Source of the DNA: Halobacillus shinanisalinarum
GTDB lineage: Bacteria; Bacillota; Bacilli; Bacillales; Halobacillaceae
Reading direction: 5' to 3'
DNA: 64,000 bases
NCBI RefSeq assembly: GCF_022919835.1
Contig: NZ_CP095074.1
Location: 4,823,026 to 4,887,025 of the forward strand
Under the pieces are notes generated by a model, which worked only from the letters and a program-made list of their open reading frames with translations, was not told the origin of the DNA and made no database searches. Positions within the stretch are counted from its first letter, which is position 1; every line of letters begins with the position of its first letter. Below are positions 1 through 8,956 of this stretch, piece after piece. A program made the position numbers and the translations under genes.

Positions 1-434
1 CCAAGAAAAATGGTGTGAAGGTTTCGTTTGATCCTAATATTCGATTGAAATTATGGAATAAAACAAAGGCACGAGAAACGCTTGCCCCGCTGCTGGCCGA
101 AGTGGATATTCTTCTGGGAGAAAAGGAGCCGGAAAAAATAATCGCCCGGACACGTGCCTTAGGTATCCCCTTCGTTGCATTAAAACGTGGAGAGCTTGGT
201 TCCATCGGTTATGATCCTTTTGAAGAAGCAACGGCAGAACCTGTACCTGCAGCTAAAGTTGTAGATACCGTTGGAGCGGGCGATGGGTTTAACGCAGGAG
301 TGCTCTACGGGATTCTTCAAGGGTGGCCATTAAAGAAGGTGCTGCATTTTGGAAATAAGATCGGTTCCATGGTCGTCGGAGTTAAAGGTGATAGCGAAGG
401 GCTTCCTTATTATGAAGAAGTTCAGGAAGTGTAG
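1..434 (+). CDS. kdgK: 2-keto-3-deoxygluconate kinase, C-terminal part (PfkB family)
   Basis: C-terminal part of a PfkB-family sugar kinase that is open at the left window edge (frame 3). The sequence V-S-F-D-P-N-I-R near the start is the substrate/nucleotide lobe typical of KDG kinases, and DTVGAGDGFNAG near residue 90 is the PfkB signature 2 with the catalytic Asp. The enzyme phosphorylates 2-keto-3-deoxygluconate to KDPG in the cytoplasm. It is followed 39 bp later by a KDPG aldolase gene, the next step of the pathway, so an operon is likely. Family identity is seen from motifs; KDG rather than fructose specificity is inferred from the neighbour. Confidence 0.85.
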   Translation, partial: KKNGVKVSFDPNIRLKLWNKTKARETLAPLLAEVDILLGEKEPEKIIARTRALGIPFVALKRGELGSIGYDPFEEATAEPVPAAKVVDTVGAGDGFNAGVLYGILQGWPLKKVLHFGNKIGSMVVGVKGDSEGLPYYEEVQEV

Positions 435-473
435 GAGAAAAAAGTCATCGACCGATAGAAAGGAATGTGACGA

Positions 474-1085
474 ATGAATAAACTGCATACTTTACAGATG
501 ATTCATCAGGAAAAATTGATTGCGGTAATTCGAGGAGATACACAGGAAGAGGCTGAAATGATAACAGAAGGGTCCTATTCAGGCGGCATAACGATTATGG
601 AGCTTACCTATACCGTTCCTGGAGCTACGTAAGTAATTGAAAGGCTCTCCCAGCAAAAAGACAAAAGCTGGATCATTGGAGCTGGTACCGTCCTTGACGA
701 AGTTACAGCGCGAATGGCGATTGAAGCAGGAGCCCAATTTATTGTAGGTCCAAACTTCGTTCCTGAGGTAGCCAAACTGTGCAACCGATATCAGATTGTT
801 TATATACCTGGCTGCCAAACCGCTAAAGAAGTCATTGCGGCTATGGAGGCTGGCGCAGATATCGTTAAGTTATTTCCTGGAAATATCATCACACCAGGCG
901 GCCTAAAGGCAATGAAAGGACCGCTTCCTCAAGCAAATCTTATGCCTTCCGGCGGGGTAAGTGTAGCTAATGTACACGAATGGCTGGATAATGGAGCAGT
1001 TGCTATAAGTGTAGGCTGCAGCCTATATCAATCAAGTCAAAAAGAAGTGACCAGTGCTTCTAAAGAGATCACTCATCAGTTATAA
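474..1085 (+). pseudogene. kdgA: KDPG/KHG aldolase with in-frame nonsense codon
   Basis: Reads as a class I KDPG/KHG aldolase, which splits KDPG into pyruvate and glyceraldehyde-3-phosphate. The start ATG at 474 follows AAAGGAATGTGACGA. The active-site Glu lies in GGITIMELTYTVP and the Schiff-base Lys in ADIVKLFPGN, both intact, and the total length of about 203 codons is normal for the family. Codon 53 is TAA (630-632), where homologues usually have Glu or Gln (ATxVIERL), so the protein would stop after 52 residues. A substitution of GAA to TAA is the simplest explanation. Unlike most other breaks in this window it is not a frameshift. The coding frame downstream is well kept, suggesting a recent mutation. 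Confidence 0.8.
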
Positions 1086-1541
1086 TCATAACCCTTCCAG
1101 CTCGTTTCTTTAAATCCCGATAAGGCCAGTAATCATCTGGATTAAAACATTCTTCTATCCATTTGAAGCCTAATTCATCCGATTTTTGCATTAACTTTTG
1201 AGCATAGGGAAGGTCTAAAGACATCCAACAATCCCACATCAACCAATGATCTTCCCCTACAAGGTTACGCATTTTTTTACTTGCTCTATATTTTTCCTTA
1301 ATCCTTCTTCCCCATCAGCTGGACTATATTTCAAAGGCATTTTCCCTCCTATAAAACCCATTTCTTTTGCTAAATCAGGACGGGCGGCCTTCCTCAGTAA
1401 AGCGCTTGGGATAGGGTTAATTTGATCTGCTTCTATCACCCATAAATCCCCATAAACCCTATACATCATCTTTATATCCCTATGAAAATACCTTCCAATT
1501 ACTAGCTTCAAAGTCTGGGATTTGTTCATTAGGCTGATCAC
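1086..1541 (-). pseudogene. L-rhamnonate dehydratase fragment (middle part), inverted
   Basis: The minus strand encodes a middle segment of an enolase-superfamily dehydratase very like L-rhamnonate dehydratase: [17 protein letters not shown], then DHWLMWDCWMS with the metal-binding Asp, then KWIEECFNPDDYW with the next metal ligand region. The frame breaks at about 1263-1271, where a run of seven A on the coding strand should be eight. No start codon or N-terminal domain is found. The reading becomes unclear upstream of A-R-P-D-L. The piece stops at V-M-I just where the plus-strand fragment at 1592 begins with M-V-T-G-G-E, so the two look like one gene cut by an inversion. Confidence 0.7.
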
Positions 1542-1591
1542 TTTCTATTATCTCTCCTTCATATCTCCTAGCCCATTCTGCCATATAATAT

Positions 1592-1985
1592 CATGGTAAC
1601 GGGTGGAGAGCACGAGGCGACCCGATATGGATTTAAACTTTGTTGGAGATGTGTGATTTGGATATTATTCAACCAGACGTTGGCTGGTGTGGGGGATTGA
1701 CAGAACTCATTAAAATAGGGAATCTAGCAGAAAGCTTTGGAAAGCTAGTCATACCTCATGGAAGTGGAGTTTACAGCATCATTATGTAACTACCAAAATA
1801 AACAGCCCCTTTACTGAATACTTGTTATGAGCCCTGAGGCAGATCACCTAGCACCTCAGTTTTATCCATTAATAAAAGATGAACCTATACCGGAAAATGG
1901 TAAATTGAAGGTAGACGATACACCGGGATTTGGCGTAGAGCTTAATAAAGAATCGGGGTTGAAGGAAGTATTAAAAGAACAGTAA
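1592..1985 (+). pseudogene. L-rhamnonate dehydratase fragment (C-terminal part)
   Basis: Plus-strand C-terminal part of the same enolase-superfamily dehydratase: [59 protein letters not shown] and DTPGFGVELN are all recognisable. Three frame breaks interrupt it (near 1633, 1779 and 1825); each is repaired by adding one base to a short run. The gene ends at TAA 1983-1985. Its missing middle lies inverted at 1086-1541, and its N-terminal third is not seen. With the KDG kinase and KDPG aldolase it points to a sugar-acid degradation locus in decay. Confidence 0.75.
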
Positions 1986-3242
1986 TTTGATACTGCAAGG
2001 GTCATTAAATACCTCCAATCTATTAGTATCATCTCTAAAGACAGGCCTATATGTTTTAGTGGAATTCGCTTAAGTTAATGTTGATTAAAAATCCACTATT
2101 TATGACTTGATATTGACTGGATGTTGTTCATGAATTTTGATAACTTAATTAACCACAAACTAGTACCGTCACGTTGGGTATCCTACTATATAGAGTTTTT
2201 AACTCTTATCATTAAGTATTTATTAACTTCAGGGAATGGGCGGCATGATGTAAGTTGCCCCCCATAAACCTTGATATGACAGAGGCCGGTGATCACATGG
2301 TGTTGTGATCAAACGTTGTTTTCATATTTTAAATCATACCACAATCATGCGGATGCTCTTTTGAAGCTTTAATCACCCTTTTGCGTCAACTACAAAAAAC
2401 CCCTACTCTGTTATCGTAAGTGGGGGGAATTAGGTGACATAAATTATTAGATTGGTCACATGATCATATAAATGATCACGAATTGGGAAATAGACATCAA
2501 AAGAGACTATCATGATCACTTTGCTTAAAAAAGTAATTTAGGAGTTATGCGGTTCATAAAGAGTAAAAAAAGTGGATAAAAAAACTACCGTAGACGACGC
2601 ATATGAATGACACCAATATTAGTTTTTAGGCATATAACAAAGCGTTATTCGAAACAAAATAAGATTATTTTTCGTGGATTTATGAAAGTCACAGAATTCG
2701 TGCTGGTTTCATCATGTTGGATTTTTTTCATTTCAGTTTATCCATCCTTGATTATAAGGTTTCCTTCATAGATCACTTTAGGTAACCCTGTGATGTTCAA
2801 CAGCCTTTTAAAACATGGGTCAACCATCTGACCACAAAAAAGAGGGTGACCACATAATTGATCACGAATTGCCTAAAAGGTTATGAAAATGTGCGAAATT
2901 GCCATAGGTATTGAAAGGTGATTTATTGGTTTTGTCAGTAATATGAAAGAAAATGTACGTTCGTGAAGTAGTGTATTTAAACGAGTGATGTAAGAAACTT
3001 AAAGCGCCAATCCTTGATTTATTAGGGGTTGGCGCTTGTTTTGTATGTGACTATTTGGGATTTTCAGGTTTATTAGAACGGTTTGAACATCACAAAGCTA
3101 GCTCAATTATTTAAGAAGATTGCACAGTAGCGAGGTGGATGTTATATATTTTAAACTTCGTTACTACATAATTAGTTCCTTCTATAACCATACTAAGCGG
3201 GCTCAACACCTATTGAAAAATAGAACTTAAAGGATGTAACCC
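1986..3242. other. 1.26-kb stretch without a recognisable gene
   Basis: No open frame with a good ribosome site is found on either strand. The sequence TGATCACGAATTG occurs twice (2473-2485 and 2859-2871), each shortly after a GGTCAC or GGTGACCACAT stretch, and TGATCACATGG lies near 2290. These could be remnants of a repeat element but no transposase remains. A hairpin with a T-rich tail sits at 3002-3044. The region separates the decayed sugar-acid locus from the germination operon. Confidence 0.5.
3002..3044 (+). terminator. Rho-independent terminator
   Basis: Stem AAGCGCCAA ... TTGGCGCTT with an extra CC/GG inner pairing and a GTTTTG tail. It lies between the decayed region and gerXA and probably insulates the germination operon. 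Confidence 0.6.
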
Positions 3243-4697
3243 ATGGGAAATCGCGAAAACCAACAGAACGAAGAACTGAATAACTTCCTTGAGCAGCTCA
3301 AACAAAATGATGATTTTAAAAGCAGTCAGGTGAATAAGGAAGAGGCTTCTTTTTACATAGGATATTTTAACTCTATCATCGATAAAAAAGTTTTTCAGGA
3401 ATTGGTTATGTCCTATATGAAACAGGCTACCTTTACTGATCTTGAGGAATTGAGTTCCATTCTTCCTTCAAACCAGATTCAAATAACGGAGGATAAAAAA
3501 GAGATTGAACAAGAACTATTAAATGGGAAAATCGCCATCTTCATGGAAGAATCTACAGAATGTCTATTAGTTGCGACACCACTAAATGAGAAGCGCCAAG
3601 TATCAATTCCAGAAGTGGAGTTTAGCGTAGTCGGCCCCAAAGAAGCTTTTATTGAAGACATTGAAACCAATCTAAATTTAATACGAAAGAGAATCCCGGT
3701 TTCTCATTTAATGATAAAAGAGATGAATGTAGGCAGTGTAACAAAGACAACCGTTGCTGTGGCATACATTGAAGACTTTGCGGACGCCGAAAATGTAAAA
3801 ACTGTGATACAACGCATTAAAGATATAGATATTGATCAAATCGTTGATAGCTCATTTATTCAACAATTGATTTCCGATGATACGAATTCACCTTTCCCTC
3901 AGTTACTTGATACAGAGAGACCTGATCGTATTGCTTCTGTGCTGACAGAAGGAAAAGTAGCCATTTTGGTCGATGGTTCTCCACATGTTCTGATTGGGCC
4001 AACCACCCTGGTTGAATTCTTTTCGGCTTTTGAGGATTACTTTTTAAATTGGATAGTTGCATCGATCTTCAGGATGATTCGCCTATTTGCCGTCACCTTT
4101 TCTATTTTAGTTACTCCTTTTTATGTCGCTATTTTAACGCATCATTTTGATATCATTCCAGAGTCACTTTTGGCAACCTTAATCAGTTCACGAGCTCAGG
4201 TCCCATTTCCGCCGATTTTAGAAGCACTTATTTTAGAGCTAACGATTGAATTATTACGTGAGGCCGGGGCAAGACTGCCCACAAAAGTTGGGCAGACGAT
4301 CGGTATCGTTGGAGGTATTGTTATTGGAACAGCTTCTGTTGAAGCAGGATTAACCAGTAACGTGCTCTTAATCATTGTAGCACTTGGAGCATTGGGTTCA
4401 TTTACTACACCTGTTTACAAAATGAGTAATACGATTCGCCTCATGCGTTTTCCTTTTTTACTATTTGCTCACGTGTGGGGTTTAGTAGGAATAACGATCT
4501 GTATGTGCTATGTAATGGTCCATTTATTGCGGTTAACTTCTTTGGGAAGACCTTTTTTAGAACCTGTTTTTCCTTTCCGATTCAAAGATTTAAAAGATGC
4601 ATTTATCAGGCTCCCCTTCCGTTATCAGAAGAAGCGGCCGCTTGAAGTCAGGACTAATCAGCCTACACGTTTTGAGGAAGAAAACTCAAAGCGATGA
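3243..4697 (+). CDS. Spore germination protein, GerA subunit A
   Basis: A 484-residue GerA/GerBA/GerKA-type subunit of an inner-spore-membrane germinant receptor. It has a long hydrophilic N-terminal half (about 1-265) and then several membrane segments (about 268-300, 350-390, 400-435) with the family-typical LPTKVGQTIGIVGG and IGTASVEAGLTSN stretches around residue 350. Length is normal for the family. It starts at ATG 3243 after AAAGGATG. The stop overlaps an upstream ATG of gerXB, so the three genes form the usual gerABC operon. Such operons are normally transcribed by sigma-G in the forespore; no clear sigma-G promoter was identified. The germinant cannot be told from sequence. Confidence 0.93.
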   Translation: MGNRENQQNEELNNFLEQLKQNDDFKSSQVNKEEASFYIGYFNSIIDKKVFQELVMSYMKQATFTDLEELSSILPSNQIQITEDKKEIEQELLNGKIAIFMEESTECLLVATPLNEKRQVSIPEVEFSVVGPKEAFIEDIETNLNLIRKRIPVSHLMIKEMNVGSVTKTTVAVAYIEDFADAENVKTVIQRIKDIDIDQIVDSSFIQQLISDDTNSPFPQLLDTERPDRIASVLTEGKVAILVDGSPHVLIGPTTLVEFFSAFEDYFLNWIVASIFRMIRLFAVTFSILVTPFYVAILTHHFDIIPESLLATLISSRAQVPFPPILEALILELTIELLREAGARLPTKVGQTIGIVGGIVIGTASVEAGLTSNVLLIIVALGALGSFTTPVYKMSNTIRLMRFPFLLFAHVWGLVGITICMCYVMVHLLRLTSLGRPFLEPVFPFRFKDLKDAFIRLPFRYQKKRPLEVRTNQPTRFEEENSKR

Positions 4698-4717
4698 GTT
4701 CAACGAGGAGGCAATTC

Positions 4718-5805
4718 ATGATTAAAAAACAAGACCAGGTCTCCCCCTTCATGGTTTTCTTCATAGTTGTATCCGCTCAGCTCGGAGTGGGGGTTCTTAG
4801 TTTTCAGAGTGAAATTGCTAAATATGCCGGTCACGATGCATGGATGTCCATCATTCTGGCGGGAATTACCATGAATATTGTCATCTGGATGATGTATCAA
4901 ATAATGAATAAGGAAAAGACTGACCTTGTAGCTATCAATTGTAAAGTGTATGGAAAGTGGATAGGCAGTTTGTTAAGTATGGTGTTTTCCCTCTATTTAA
5001 TATTTTTAGCAGCTTTGATTCTGCGTATCTTTATTGAGGTCATTCAAGTGTGGATGTTCCCTTTTGTTAATATTTGGGGTTTGTTACTGGCTATTCTCCC
5101 ACTCGTTTATTACATTATCTCCGGAGGCTTTCGTACAATCGTCGGAGTGTGTTTCTTTGGTGTAGCTATTCCTTCTTTTCTTATATTCACTTTATTTTTT
5201 CCTTTACCTTACTCGCATGCGACAAAAATTTTACCAATATTTGATCATTCCTTAATGGAACTAATCTCTTCGGCGCCTATAGCAGTTTTTAATTTATTGG
5301 GTACGGGAGTATTATTGGTCTATTATCCATTTATAAGTGAAGCACGAAAGTCACAAGTATGGGCCCATCTTGGAAATGTATTCTCCACGGCAGTATACAC
5401 GGTTGTTAGTCTAGTAACGTTTGCATATTTTACACATGAGCAATTAAAGGAATTAATTTGGCCAACCCTTATGTTATGGAAAATCATTGAACTTCCTTTT
5501 ATGGATCGATTCGAATACATTGGAATTGCTACTTGGTTTTATATAATTTTACCGAATATTTCCTTATACCTTTGGGGTGGAAGCAGAATTGTAAAAAGGA
5601 TTACCACCATCTCTCAAGAGCGTATATCGATCTTTTTCCTTCTCGTTATTTTTGTCTTCTGTTTATTACTAGACACTTGGGAACAGATAATGAGCTTTTC
5701 CTCGGGATTTCCTATGTGGGGATCGGCATATTATACGTCTATGTTCCGATTTTGGTTTTGTCCTATTTTATTATGGAAAAGGTGAAAAAACATGCGACTA
5801 AATAA
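4718..5805 (+). pseudogene. Spore germination protein, GerB subunit (frameshifted near the C-terminus)
   Basis: Endospore germination permease of the APC superfamily with about ten membrane helices; it forms the receptor with subunits A and C. The start is ATG 4718, which has AGGAGG at 4706-4711; an ATG at 4694 overlapping the gerXA stop is in frame but lacks a ribosome site. The frame ends early at 5785 with an odd tail. The family-like ending (GISYVGIGILYVYVP ... KVKKHATK) continues in the -1 frame to 5805. The switch is at about 5687-5692 (ATAATGAG, expected ATAAATGAG), i.e. one A missing. With that base restored the protein is about 363 residues, normal for GerB. The corrected end overlaps gerXC by 14 bp. 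It may be a sequencing error. Confidence 0.85.
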
Positions 5806-6852
5806 AAGTGTCGTATTTTTGCTGCTCATTTCAATCGGATTACTAGTAAATTATACGATGCCTAAAAAAATTGTTGACCAGATTCAGCTCGTTACCGCTG
5901 CAGGCTATGATGCAATGGAAGACGAGCAAATCCGTGGTACCGTTCTCTCATCTAAATACTCTAAAGAGGGAAGGTCAATAATTTCCTCTATACGGGAACG
6001 GCGTCTATGATTTATGAAAACCTTGCCCAATTAAATACAGAGGCTTCTGGAGAATTATTTAATGGGAAATTGGAAGTTGTATTATTCAATGAAGAACTTG
6101 CACGTAGAGGGCTTGCTAAATATACGGATTATCTGTCACGTGAGCCGAATATAGGAGCTAAACTCCAGTTAGCTATCGTAGAAGGTTCTACTTTAGAATT
6201 TATGAAGATTATAAAAGAGAGAAAGAAAGAGTCCGGAGTTTTTATAACAGATTTGCTTGATCACATGGGAAATCTTCCGACAACGAATTTAAAAGAATTT
6301 GGCTTTCATTATTTAAATCAGACAAGTGACGCTTACTTACCTATGTTGAAACTAAAAAATGATAAAGCGAAAGTTAGTGGAATTGCATTTTTTAAGGAGG
6401 ATAAATATGTCTATAGAATCTCCTTAAAAGAGGGCCTAATTTTTAAAATGTTAACGGAGGATGTAGGAGAAGGGGAGTATATGCTTAAGACAGACGAGTT
6501 CAATGCTGCTATTCAAAATGTATCCTCTTCTAGAAAATATGAAGTAGATAAGTCAGGGGAGGATATTAAAATTTCGGTAGTTTTTGAAGGGGTAATAAAA
6601 GAATACACGGGCAATAATTTGGCTAATAACATGGATCAGGTAACCGAGCAATTAAAAGAGAAACTAGAACAAAAAGCTAACGAATTGGTTAAACGATTTC
6701 AGGAGGAAAATATTGACCCAATTGGACTTGGGGAGCAAGTGAGGAGTAGGCAAAGGGAATTTCGTTACAAGCAATGGGAGGAAAGTTATCCCTCTATCAA
6801 TATTACTGTTGAGGTAGAACCTGTTCTTACTCAAACAGGGGTAAAAAAATAA
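5792..6852 (+). pseudogene. Spore germination protein, GerC subunit (frameshifted)
   Basis: GerC-type subunit of the germinant receptor, normally a lipoprotein on the spore inner membrane. The start ATG 5792 follows AAGGTG. A hydrophobic segment covers residues 7-20, but no clear lipobox Cys is seen. The frame breaks at about 5971-5974: the first frame ends at 6009, while the -1 frame reads NNFLYTGTAS then MIYENLAQLNTEASGELF, the usual GerC sequence, and runs to 6852. One A is missing in GGAAGGTC (expected GGAAAGGTC). The corrected length of about 354 residues is close to the family's usual 370-400. The downstream part is well preserved, arguing for a recent mutation or base-calling error. 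Confidence 0.85.
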
Positions 6853-6996
6853 AAAGGCATTGATAAAGGACTCCCAGTTCTAGTTGAAATGGGAGTTCCA
6901 TGTCGAGAATCTAATGCAAATTAAAGGTACAATAATGTTTGATAGTATAATAATGGCTGTCACTTCCGGAACCCAAAGTGTTTAATCGTAAACGAT

Positions 6997-7041
6997 AAAA
7001 AGAAGCTGAAGTCCCTTCGTCGGGAAGTTCAGCTTCTTTTA
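6997..7041. terminator. Bidirectional terminator between gerXC and the XRE regulator
   Basis: Stem AAAAGAAGCTGAA / TTCAGCTTCTTTT with inner GTCCC/GGGAA pairing. A-rich and T-rich flanks would let it stop transcription from both sides. Confidence 0.8.
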
Positions 7042-7076
7042 ACACCGAATGGTTTACATAATACATTTCAAGGAAA

Positions 7077-7436
7077 TTATGATGGATGCTTTTGCTGTAG
7101 TAGAAAACGAAAGTAGTTCTCGATTTGATTTATTTCTTCAGGCTGCACATTGAGCCATGCCTCTTTATCAAAAATAACCGGCTTCTCATAGCCTTTATTC
7201 TGCAAAAATAGTTTGATTTCCCTCATTTCATCTTCCTTTTCATCACTTAGCCCTAATAGGTAATCAGCAGTTGTATTCAATGCATAAGCAATTTTCGAAA
7301 GATCATCAAGGTCTGGTGAGGTGTAATGACGTTCCCAATTCGATACAACTTGTGCGGAAACGCCTACCTTTTCTGCTAACATCGTTTGAGTTAAACGTCT
7401 CTCTTTTCTTAATGACCGAATACGTTGATAAACCAC
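7077..7436 (-). CDS. XRE-family transcriptional regulator
   Basis: A 119-residue protein with an N-terminal Cro/CI-type helix-turn-helix (RRLTQTMLAEKVGVSAQVVSNWE, residues about 13-35) and a C-terminal helix of about 45 residues, perhaps for dimerisation. The start is taken as GTG 7436 because AAGGAGGTG (7443-7451 on the minus strand) ends 6 bp before it. An upstream in-frame ATG at 7454 precedes this ribosome site and has none of its own. A TATAAT -10 element lies just upstream. Divergent to miaA; the shared region carries TAACGGA repeats that it may bind. Target genes are unknown. Confidence 0.85.
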   Translation of the reverse strand: MVYQRIRSLRKERRLTQTMLAEKVGVSAQVVSNWERHYTSPDLDDLSKIAYALNTTADYLLGLSDEKEDEMREIKLFLQNKGYEKPVIFDKEAWLNVQPEEINQIENYFRFLLQQKHPS

Positions 7437-7470
7437 GTCAGACACCTCCTTCACTTATTATACCACAAAA

Positions 7471-7552
7471 CTAACGAAAGTCGATAGGTTAAGTAACGGA
7501 ATCCTTTATTTGCGCTAAAGGAATGCGTTAATATAGGTAACGGATTCCGTTA
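7471..7552. promoter_or_regulatory. Candidate operator cluster (TAACGGA repeats)
   Basis: Contains the perfect 15-bp palindrome TAACGGATTCCGTTA (7538-7552), a TAACGGA at 7494-7500 facing a weaker half at 7524-7530, and TAACGAA at 7472-7478. It lies between the divergent XRE gene and miaA, so autoregulation by the XRE protein is the likeliest role. Confidence 0.5.
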
Positions 7553-7623
7553 TTTAGTTGAATTATATAGGAACCTAGAGCGATTCGTGTATAATAATTG
7601 ATGTAAGAAAGGAGGGTGATTTT

Positions 7624-8559
7624 TTGAAACCTAAGGTGATTAGTATTGTCGGCCCTACAGCGGTTGGTAAGTCAAAACTTGGTGTCGAAACTGCTAAACG
7701 CTTCAACGGGGAAGTTATCAGTGGAGATTCGATGCAGATTTATCGCGACATGAATATCGGGACGGCGAAAGTGACGACGAACGAGATGGAAGGCGTTGTT
7801 CACCATATGATTGATGTAAAGGATGCTGGTCAATCATTTTCTGTGGCTGAGTTTCAAAAAAAAGTGCAATCACTTATTGTCGCTATTTATGAGCGCGGGA
7901 AGGTACCTGTTTTAGTGGGAGGCACGGGGTTGTACATACAAGCGACACTATTTGATTACAATTTTTCATCAGAGGAAAAAGACGAACGGATTATGAAGGG
8001 TCTTGAACAGCAAGCGAGGGAGCAGGGGATTCAAGCGATGTATGATCGGTTGGTGCGTATTGACCCTGTTCAAGCAGAAAAGATTCATCCGAATAATGAA
8101 CGGCGGGTGCTAAGGGCCCTTGAAGTATATGAATCTACAGGACAAACGATGAGTGAGTATCAATCTCTGCAAAGTTCCGTTTCTCCTTTTCAGCCTATTT
8201 TTATTGGGCTTGAAATGGATAGGGAGCTGCTTTATATAAGGATTAATAGCCGCGTTGATCAAATGATCGAAGACGGTTTAGTAAGTGAAGTCCGAAGCTT
8301 ATATGAACGGGGGCTGGAAGGGTATCAATCGATGAGTGCGATTGGCTATAAAGAATTCATTCCTTACTTTAAGGGGGAATATGAGCTCGATCGTGCTGTT
8401 GAACTGTTAAAACGTAATTCTAGACGTTACGCTAAGCGACAATACACATATTTCAAGAATAAGCTGAATGTTCATTGGTACACTATTCATCCAGAGAACT
8501 ATGAGAATAAATTCGAAAAAATATTACATGATTTAGCAGGAATGCTGGAAAAAAGCTAG
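7624..8559 (+). CDS. miaA: tRNA dimethylallyltransferase
   Basis: Transfers a dimethylallyl group to the N6 of A37 in tRNAs reading UNN codons. The 311-residue length is normal. P-loop GPTAVGKS covers residues 10-17, and the family motifs SGDSMQIYRDMNIGTAK, GGTGLYIQA and the C-terminal SAIGYKEF and RRYAKRQYTYFK are present. The start is TTG 7624, chosen because AAAGGAGGGTGA stands 5 bp upstream; TTG MiaA starts are plausible in Bacillaceae. hfq follows after 38 bp, the usual miaA-hfq pair. Confidence 0.97.
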   Translation: MKPKVISIVGPTAVGKSKLGVETAKRFNGEVISGDSMQIYRDMNIGTAKVTTNEMEGVVHHMIDVKDAGQSFSVAEFQKKVQSLIVAIYERGKVPVLVGGTGLYIQATLFDYNFSSEEKDERIMKGLEQQAREQGIQAMYDRLVRIDPVQAEKIHPNNERRVLRALEVYESTGQTMSEYQSLQSSVSPFQPIFIGLEMDRELLYIRINSRVDQMIEDGLVSEVRSLYERGLEGYQSMSAIGYKEFIPYFKGEYELDRAVELLKRNSRRYAKRQYTYFKNKLNVHWYTIHPENYENKFEKILHDLAGMLEKS

Positions 8560-8597
8560 AATGATAATAATATAGATAGAAAAGAGGAGGAAGATTC

Positions 8598-8822
8598 ATG
8601 GCTCAGTCCGTAAACATTCAAGACAATTATTTAAATCAATTAAGAAAAGAACGTATGCAAATAACGGTCTTTTTACTAAATGGCTTTCAGTTGCGGGGCG
8701 TAGTAAAGGCCTTTGATAATTTTACTGTTCTATTTGAAACAGACGGTAAACAACAACTAATTTTCAAGCATGCAATTTCAACTTTCGCACCTGCGAAAAA
8801 TATTGCTCTTGATAAAGAATAG
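8598..8822 (+). CDS. hfq: RNA chaperone Hfq
   Basis: A 74-residue Sm-like protein that forms a hexameric ring binding U- and A-rich RNA. Sm1 ([23 protein letters not shown]) and Sm2 with the conserved FKHAISTF, containing the uridine-pocket K-H, are intact. ATG 8598 follows AGAGGAGGAAG. It is cotranscribed with miaA and ends at a strong terminator. Confidence 0.97.
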   Translation: MAQSVNIQDNYLNQLRKERMQITVFLLNGFQLRGVVKAFDNFTVLFETDGKQQLIFKHAISTFAPAKNIALDKE

Positions 8823-8831
8823 AGAGTGGTG

Positions 8832-8859
8832 ACGAGCGCGGGATTCGCGCTCGTTTTTT
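8832..8859 (+). terminator. Terminator of miaA-hfq
   Basis: Perfect stem ACGAGCGCG / CGCGCTCGT with a five-base loop followed by TTTTTT. Confidence 0.9.
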
Positions 8860-8956
8860 CATGGGGAAATACGGGCGCTTCTGTTTTTCTTTATAGGCGG
8901 ATGTCACAGATTCTTTTGTTTTCGCGTATGATACTTGGAAATGAGGAGGGATCGAT

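Noticed and set aside
5533-5805. Separate 90-residue gene after gerXB
   Set aside because: Only its last part is protein-like and it matches the missing GerB C-terminus; it is the -1 frame continuation of gerXB.
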